Source: Amphiura filiformis
Lineage: Eukaryota > Echinodermata > Ophiuroidea > Amphilepidida > Amphiuridae
Length of the DNA: 64,000 bases
Direction: 5' to 3'
Assembly: GCF_039555335.1 (NCBI RefSeq)
Contig: NC_092642.1
Coordinates: forward strand, 58,321,776-58,385,775
The notes beneath the pieces are model-generated. The model searched no databases. It saw nothing but the letters and a program-made list of their open reading frames with translations, and was not told where the DNA came from. Both the position numbers and the translations under genes were made by a program. Positions 56,480-64,000 of the stretch are shown piece after piece (the first letter of the stretch is position 1; every line of letters starts with the position of its first letter).

Positions 56480-56620
56480 TACAAGTATGAAGTAATTTGG
56501 CATTCATATTTCAGCTTTCAAAGTTTGACCGATAGAGTTTGAGACGCTCCGTCAAGAATCCGTGGATATTCCCCGAGGATGGGTTAAATTTTATATTAAA
56601 GTTGATGGAATAATTATTTG
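56480..56620 (+). repeat. Fragment of the 1.75-kb array unit
   Basis: GAGACGCTCCGTCAAGAATC and GGATGGGT match 60965-61020 and 62705-62755. Confidence 0.6.
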
Positions 56621-56977
56621 ATAGGTTCATACGTACTTGCCTTTTTAGGCTCATGCTATGCAATATCTTGCTTGTCTTTTTAAACTGGTTTTTAATATAT
56701 TGTTTTGCTTGCTTATATCGAGGGGTTTCCTCGAACTTTTTGAATGTTTTAAAATTGTAAATTCAAATATTGTTCTCATATTTTTTACAAATGTATGTGT
56801 TTGTAATAACAGCGTCTTGAGTTCTTTTGATGTAATTACGCTATATAAGAAATAAATATTATTATTTATTATTATTTACTTGAAATCCATGAGATGCACA
56901 ACAAAGTCAACTCGGTACGTACCAAATCTGAATTTGATACCTCACTGAGCCATAATGCAAAATATCCAAGTCCCTTA

Positions 56978-57098
56978 TAATTTGCAAAAGTTCTTGTATA
57001 CAAATCCAAAAGTTGTAGTACGAAACATTATTGAGATATGTTTCACATCTTTATACCGAAATACTTTTGGATTTGTATACGAGAACTTTTTCAAATTA
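56978..57098. repeat. Inverted repeat (121 bp)
   Basis: TAATTTGCAAAAGTTCTTGT with ATACAAATCCAAAAGT pairs with its complement at 57063-57098. May be a small foldback MITE; no target duplication seen. Confidence 0.65.
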
Positions 57099-57352
57099 TG
57101 AATTATGATCAATCCTGATGAATTTATTTACGGATCCAGGTCCCTTAACCTTTAAACTACATTCAAAAGTAATACAATTTTGCATTGGATATTTTCTCCT
57201 CAAAATGCACCAAATGAGAGAGCACCGGTTAAAAGAATCAAAACTTCATTTTTGTTCAGAGTCACCCTAAAGCGCATCAGGACAAACAAATGAAGTGCAT
57301 AACTGCCTAACCATTACATAAGATCCCTTGTCCATACGTATACATGACTGTA

Positions 57353-58395
57353 AAGGGTGAATGATTTATACCGGGAAACATGGATTTTTTTAGGTATGAA
57401 CGGCATTTTTATTGGTCATATTGTTTTGTATTTTAAGTTTTACATATATTTAGCTTTCTCAGATTTTTTAGATTTTAAAATTGGACGTTTCTAGTAGAAG
57501 TTAGTGAGGATTGCGTAAAAATGGTGAATTCCAAGTTTTGACAAATCAACCTATTTTGAAAATCTGTAAAAGTTATTTGGAAAATGTTATGCAGTATATT
57601 TGTTGTGTCTTGTTCTTACTTCTACTAAATAGTCGATATCTATCGTTTATTTATGATGTTACGAAGCAATCCTTGTATGGAATAAATGATTTGCTATGCT
57701 TGAGTGACCTTAAACTATTCTTTATTTGGCGGCAGTTTTGAAGCCAATTATTGCGGTGTGTGAGTTTCATCATTTGAAATGCCGGCAGAGATGGAGTTTT
57801 CATAAAAGTATAGAGAAGGTTCGTCCTTAGTGTCACAGCATACATTTATGTCCACAGTATATTGGCAAACCCACAGCTACGTGACGAAGAAGATAAAATT
57901 TTACTGCGGAGGATGCTTGAGGGAGTTATATATCCTCTGTAATAATGACATTCTTGGGTAAAAATTGTGGTAAAAATCACATAAAAAGTATATTTTTCAA
58001 CCTAAATATCTGATGTTATATTGAAATGTTTCACTTAATTCCATATCAAGAATTATTTAGCATTGTAAGCTCGACATCTGTGCCAAATTTGGTGTATTTC
58101 CTATAAAAGAATGTAGGATTTCTCCAATATATTGCACAGTGCGGCTGGACGATGGTGATAAAGGATCCATGTGTTATGATGCCTTTGCACTGTAAATTAC
58201 ACACATGCCGTTTTTGTCCATTTTCAGTAACAGCAATGTCACGCAAAAACGAATCAAGCTATTTCCATGAAAGTCACAGAATAAGTAGGAGACATGTGTG
58301 GCATTGTATTGCACTTATTAAGATTAGATACACTGTTGACTATATATTTTTGATACTTTCTTCAAACACGGTATAAATCATTCTGGGACACCTTG
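57353..58395. mobile_element. Diverged member of the CAGGGTGTCCCA family
   Basis: The left end TAAAGGGTG-AATGATTTATAC pairs with right GTATAAATCATTCTGGGACA-CCTTGTA, with TA at both edges. The tips are decayed (AAGGGTG/CAAGGTG). No convincing transposase frame. Confidence 0.6.
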
Positions 58396-58562
58396 TATAT
58401 CGTCATGCAAACCTTTTTTCACTTTTTATCGCACTGTTTTGTCTATATCTCTGACACAAACTGGAGTGAACAGGAGAGTCTATGTTTATTCTACAATTTG
58501 AAATAAATTAGCTATAAATATAGCTTCAAAACACCACAATGAAAGTAACCTTTTAGGACAGG

Positions 58563-61500
58563 GCATAACACTATTTCTTATGAAGGAAGTGCAGAAATGC
58601 ATAGAATTATAACTTTCAACTCATTCTGAGGGAAGTATTTAATGACGTCATAATACCTATTACGTCAACAGTGAGTACATACATAGATAAAGCAGAATCT
58701 TTATGCTGACAAAATGCTTCAATCGTAATTCGCTTTGACAGTATTAGCGTAAAAATATTTTTAAAATCACTTAGAATTGTATCACGGTTGAGCTCTAATA
58801 CTTTTATGTCAATTCAAATAGGATGAGGGTGTTTAAACTATAAACACATGCTAAATGTTGCAACATATAGTTCATCCGGTCAAAATATCGTGAAACACAC
58901 GACTCACCTCTAAACACGCTACAAGCTGTTCTCATAGACTCCCGCCTGACTACACCATCATAATGTATGCTTTCTGCTTTCTGGTGTTTTGTCTTTCCGT
59001 CTTTATCTTATAGCCTTGTAATAATAGAAATTACCGTCTTAGTTTGTCCCGTTTCTCGCTTTATGTCTGTGTATTGTATAAACGCTCTCTGTCAGTCTCT
59101 CCCATCTCCAGCTTTGTCTTTTTTCATATCTGCTTCTCCTTGTCACTTTCTCTGTCAGATTATAAGCTTGAATCTTTTTCTTTTTCTCCTCCTTTTGGTC
59201 GTCAAAGATTTTAAGCTCACCTACAAAATAGATATGCTGTATCCCTGTAGTAGCAAGTCTAGCGGGTTAGTACAGGGTGTCCCAGAAAAAATTACCGAGC
59301 GAATAAAATTGAACGTAAGTCGAGAAATAGACATGAGAATCACAAATTTAAAATGTAGCGCATAGCTTATTTTGTTTTGCACCACATACGAAAATTTTAG
59401 TTAATTCGGTTGACTGGTTGCGAAGAAATGAACGATAACATAATGCGTGCATCAATGCAGTTCATTCCAAGTTTGATCAAAAGGTGATTTTTTCATACTC
59501 GCTCACCGCTCCCTAAAGTTTGTGTATCTCATTAAATATAGTCCACATTATCTATTTTATAATCTATTTATAATCATTCATGGTTTTACTGAAGATGAAT
59601 AACAGTTTGTCCGAGAAAACTTTGATTTCTGCAATTGGAAGCTTTCCAACTTTAATTCTTTATGTTGTGCAAATATGTTATATGCTAACTTTCCAACGAA
59701 CATTTAACATTAATGTGTGTGAGAAAATTTTTAAGCCATCTGTAATTCCTTATACAACAATTCTTTATGCAACATTTATATCAACATTAATGAAAAAATA
59801 TATTTATAAGTACCGAGCATCATCTTACATGCAAGCTTTTATTTTCAATATCTTGCAGGTTTTCAAATTTGAACAAAACCTAATTATATGTTCAGCAAGA
59901 AACAGATTGTTTAAAAAGAATGAAAAGGATTTCACAGAACAAAATACGAAGCCCATTGAGAGTTAACCACTGGTGCGCATTGTGTTGAATGATCTTTCTT
60001 TCAAACTTGGAACGAAGTGAATTGACGCATGTGTTATGTAATCACTCATTTCTTCGCGATCAATCAACCGATTCAAATAAAATTGGCATATAAGATGCAA
60101 AATAAGATGGGCTACACGATGATGTTTAGCTTTTTGGATTCTGATGCCCATTTCTCGACTTACGTCCAAATTCATTTCTGGGACACCCTGTATATGCTTC
60201 TGCCTTTGCATGCATTCAAAGAAGAATTATGTGATTATAGTTTGATCAAAACCATATAGGAGAGATTTGTTAGGCATTTGCTATTAAGCATAAAAATTAG
60301 ATCCTTGTTTGTACAACAATTGCCCTATTTAAGTTTGATGACGACGAAGACGGTTGTTGTTATTGTTGTTGTGTAGGAAAGTCTGGTAGCGAGAGAATTT
60401 CCCCAACGATATTGACTTCGTTTCTCATATGTACATGGTATGCAGTTGACAAGAAAGGCGAATGTCCCCCAACGTGATTAGGTTAGTACTTCTCCCCTCA
60501 ACGTCAACATTAGGCCAACTGTTTAAATTTGAGGAGAGAAGAAGACGACGGTAATGTTAAGTAAAAGACACACCACACCTGAAATGAATGGCATTTTATT
60601 TCTCCTCGAAGTGCGGCCATAGGAGAGAATATTGCGGCCATAGGAGAGAATATGCGGACAATTTGATGAACGAACAACTCAATCTCTTTATATAGCATCA
60701 CGATTTTTTTCATACAAACCCCTCTTCCTCATCACCCTAACATACATAATGACAAATAACAAAATAGTTTACGCTTCACCTCTAACGGTGGAGCCCTTGA
60801 TTAAATTGTCTGCCTGCAATCCCCTTGTCGTCCGCAACAATAAAGGTAACATCTTACGAAAATTAGGGAAAGTAATAAGGTATTGAATTTCTGTCACATT
60901 TAACATTTTCCCGTCTTCATGCAATTATGAAGTGACATGGAATATGTGTGCTTTCAAAGGTTGATCGATGGAATATGAGACGCCCCGTCAAGAATTCTGG
61001 GATATTATCAAAGGATGGGTGAAGTAATATAGGGAAAATCACGTTATATATACTTCATACTGTATTTTACATAATGTGCAAAGTAAAATTATAAGCTTGG
61101 TTCTGACCAACTTGAAATCAAAGAGCTGGCTGAATTACATGAGAAAATTCGGTAGCACCAAATAAGCGGGAATTAATAGGCTCGTGCTTTACATTTTATA
61201 TCTTATCTGTACTCGGAGCACTACTCTGTATTTTTATTTTAAGTTAATGGAGTCCTCTGTTTTATGAAGGAAGTGCAGAACACAAATGGATTGAACTAGA
61301 ACTTTCAACTCATTCTGAGGGAAGTATTTAATGACGCCACTCTAACGGCTATAATACCTATTACGTCAACAGTGAGCACATACAGATAAAGCAGAATCTT
61401 TATGCTGACAAAATACTTTGACAGTTTTAGCGTGAAAATATTTTTAAAATCACTTAGAATTGTATCACGGTTGAGCTAATACATTTATCAGTGTCAATTC

Positions 61501-64000
61501 AAATAGGATGAGGGTGTTTAAACTATAAACACATGCTAGATGTTGCAACATATAGTTCATCCGGTCAAAATATCGTGAAACACACGACTCACCTCTAAAC
61601 ACGCTACAAGCTTTTCTCATAGACTCACTCCTGACTCATAATGTATGCTTTCTGGTGTTTTGTCTGTCCGTCTTTATCGTATAGCCTTGTAATAATAGGA
61701 ATAACCGTCTTAGTTTGTCCCTTTTCTCGCTTTATGTCTGCGTATTGTATAAACGCTCTCTGTCAGTCTCTCCCATCTCCAGCTTTGTCTTTTTTGCTAT
61801 TTGCCTCTCCTTCTCACTTTAATCCTCGGTCAGATTATCAGCTTGAATCTATTTCTTTTTTCTCCTCTTTTTGGTCCTCAAAGATCTTAAGCTCATCTGT
61901 AGTAGCTAGTCTAACCGGCTAGTATGCTTCTGCTTCTGGTTGTAGATGCATGCATTCAAAGAAGCATTATCTGATCATAGTTTGATCAAAACCAAATAGG
62001 AGAGATTTATTAGGCTTTTGTTATTAAGCCTAAAAAGTAGGTCCTTGTTTGTACAACAAAAAAATGCCCTATTTAATTTGGATGACGACGAAGACGGTTG
62101 TTGTTATTGTTGTTGTTTAGGAGCTTCTGGTAGCAGGGGAATTTCCCCAACGATATTGACTTCTTTCAGTTTACAAGAGAGGCGAATCATTTGTCACCTT
62201 ATACAAATTAGGTTAGTACTTCTCCCGGGTACTTCTCTCCTCGACGTCAACATTAGGCCAAATGTTTAAATTTGAGGAGAGAAGAAGACGACGGTAATGT
62301 TAAGTAAAAGACACACCCCACCTGAAATGAATGACATTTTATTTTTCCTCGAAGTACGGCCATAGATAGAATATGCTGACAATTTGATGAACGAACAACT
62401 CAATCTCTTTATATAGCATTATGATTTTTTCATACAAACATCACTTCCTCATCACCCTCTGGTAATAACATACAGAGTGACACATAACAAAATATTTTAC
62501 GCTTCACCTCTAACGGTGGTCGCCCTTGATTAAATTGCCTGCTTGCAATCCCCTTGACGTCCGCAACAATAAAGGAAACATCTTACGAAAAATAGGGAAA
62601 GTATTAAGGTATCGAATTTCTGTCACATTTAACATTTTCCCGTCTTCATGCCATTATGAAGTGACATGGAATATGTGTGCTTTCAAAGGTTGATCGATGG
62701 AATATGAGACGCTCCGTTAAGAATTCTGGGATATTATCAAAGGATGGGTGAATCAATGCTGGAAAAAATCACGTTATACATAGGCCTACTTCATACTTTA
62801 CTTTACATAATGTGCCAAAAAAGGTTATTAGCTTGGTTCTGACCAAATTGAAATCAAAGAGCTGGCAGAATTATATGCGAAAATTCGGTAGCACCGAATA
62901 AGCGGGAATTAATAGGCTCGTGCTTTACATTTTATATCTTATCTGTACTTGGAGCACTACACTGCATTTTTATTTTAAGTTATGAGTTAATGGAGTCCTC
63001 TGTTTTATGAAGGAAGTGCAGAACACAAATGAATTGAATTAGAACTTTCAACTCATTCTGAGGGAAGTATTTAATGACGCCACTCTAACGGCTATAATAC
63101 CTATTACGTCAACAGTGAGTACATACAGATAAAGCAGAATCTTTATGCTGACCAAATACTTCAATCGTAATTCCCTTTGACAGTTTTAGCGTGAAATATT
63201 TTTAAAATCACTTAGAATTGTTTCACGGTTGAGCTCTAATACATTTATCAGTGTCAATTCAAATATGATGAGGGTGTTTAAACTATAAACACATGCTAGA
63301 TGTTGCAACATATAGTTCATCCGGTCAAAATATCGTGAAACACACGATTCACGTCTAAACACGCTACAAGCTTTTCTCATAGACTCACTCCTGACTCATA
63401 ATGTATGCTTTCTGGTGTTTTGTCTGTCCGTCTTTATCGTATAGCCTTGTAATAATAGGAATAACCGTCTTAGTTTGTCCCTTTTCTCGCTTTATGTATG
63501 CGTATTGTATAAACGCTCTCTGTCAGTCTCTCCTATCTCCAGCTTTGTCTTTTTTCCTATTTGCTTCTCCTTCTCACTTTAATCCTCGGTCAGATTATCA
63601 GCTTGAATCTATTTCTTTTTTTTCCTCTTTTTGGTCCTCAAAGATCTTAAGCTCATCTGTAGTAGCTAGTCTAACCGGCTAGTATGCTTCTGCTTCTGAT
63701 CATAGTTTGATCAAAACCAAATAGAAGAGATTTATAAGGCTTTTGTTATTAAGCCTAAAAAGTAGATCCTTGTTTGTACAACAATTGCCCTATTTAAGTT
63801 TGATGACGACGAAGACGGTTGTTGTTATTTTTGTTGTGTAGGAGCGTCAGGTAGCGGGAGAATTTCGCCAACGATATTGACTTCTTTCAGTTTACAAGAG
63901 AGGCGAATCATTTGTCCTTCAACATGATAGATTCTCAATACCATTGAAGCAGTTTAACCTTATACAAATTAGGTTAGTACTTCTCCCCTCGACGTCAACA
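58563..64000 (+). repeat. Tandem array, about 1.75-kb unit, at least three copies
   Basis: Units start at about 58563, 61254 and 62995 with TTTATGAAGGAAGTGCAGAA. The second to third spacing is 1742 bases; the first is longer by an inserted 918-bp element. Landmarks repeat in order: AACACATGCTA-ATGTTGCAAC, CACGACTCACCTCTAAACAC, GACGACGAAGACGGTTGTTG, GGTTAGTACTTCTCCC. Each unit contains a pyrimidine-rich frame of 93-132 codons (58967-59365, 61641-61922, 63401-63682) starting MYAFWCFVCPSLSYS or similar. Its C-terminus diverges by frameshift in the first copy. I do not call it a gene, but it is noted. The array runs off the window end. Confidence 0.85.
59273..60190. mobile_element. CAGGGTGTCCCA element (918 bp) inserted in the tandem array
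   Basis: Inverted arms of about 200 bases begin CAGGGTGTCCCAGAAAAAAT, with TA at both edges. The second and third array units keep the uninterrupted site (CTAGTATGCTTCTGC at about 61918 and 63678). It contains a 128-codon AT-rich frame (59580-59966) with hydrophobic stretches but no transposase motif I can identify. Confidence 0.85.

Noticed and set aside
59580..59966. 128-codon frame in the 59273-60190 element
   Set aside because: Very AT-rich, with hydrophobic stretches expected from composition; no transposase motif or relative in the sister elements.
1..64000. CRISPR arrays, operons or bacterial defence systems
   Set aside because: All tandem repeats seen are satellite- or minisatellite-like without repeat-spacer structure, and the gene structure is eukaryotic.

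Overview
This window is eukaryotic nuclear DNA. It has spliced genes with GT-AG introns, LINE and tRNA-derived SINE remnants, a solo LTR, many inverted-repeat (MITE-type) DNA transposons and satellite-like arrays. It is AT-rich and gene-poor. I infer a marine invertebrate metazoan, possibly a deuterostome such as an echinoderm or hemichordate, but the sequence does not fix the species. No prokaryotic genes, CRISPR arrays, rRNA or intact tRNA genes were seen.

The only convincing protein-coding genes are two near-identical paralogs on the minus strand: copy B (coding exons 19818-19615 and 18084-16381) and copy C (33793-33590 and 32079-30376). Each encodes a 635-residue protein with two MYND zinc fingers and a DUF4470-type region that reads like a split class-I methyltransferase fold. 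The second finger is completed only after splicing. A TATA box and a 5' untranslated exon ending in a consensus donor are conserved about 2.6 kb (B) and 1.3 kb (C) upstream of the first coding exon. Copy A (about 5.2-15.7 kb) is a decayed member of the same tandem series: it keeps two exon fragments in opposite orientations plus intron, upstream and distal flank sequence. The series (A about 5.2-15.7 kb, B about 16.2-28.5 kb, C about 30.3-41.0 kb) is a three-copy segmental duplication; B and C are offset by about 14.0 kb. Because the copies align, many transposon insertions have a matching empty site elsewhere in the window.

Layout: 1-3.3 kb is satellite-like (42-bp array, GGGCCC-rich array of about 302 bp, ACTCCCTCTG-type array) with two inserted DNA elements. 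4.5-15.7 kb is relic copy A, loaded with MITEs, a LINE 3' end and SINE-like sequence. 15.8-28.5 kb is copy B, carrying a 2.4-kb giant foldback element. 30.3-41 kb is copy C. 41-48.5 kb is repeats: hAT-like element, LINE C-terminus, a CAGGGTGTCCC element with a 111-codon ORF, and an LTR relic. 48.5-55.7 kb is a two-copy tandem duplication distinguished by a MITE in one copy and a solo LTR in the other. 55.9-58.4 kb is more DNA elements. 58.5-64 kb is a tandem array with a period of about 1.75 kb that runs off the window end.

The genes do not form a pathway. The biological interest is a small tandem gene family being duplicated, broken and reshaped by transposable elements.
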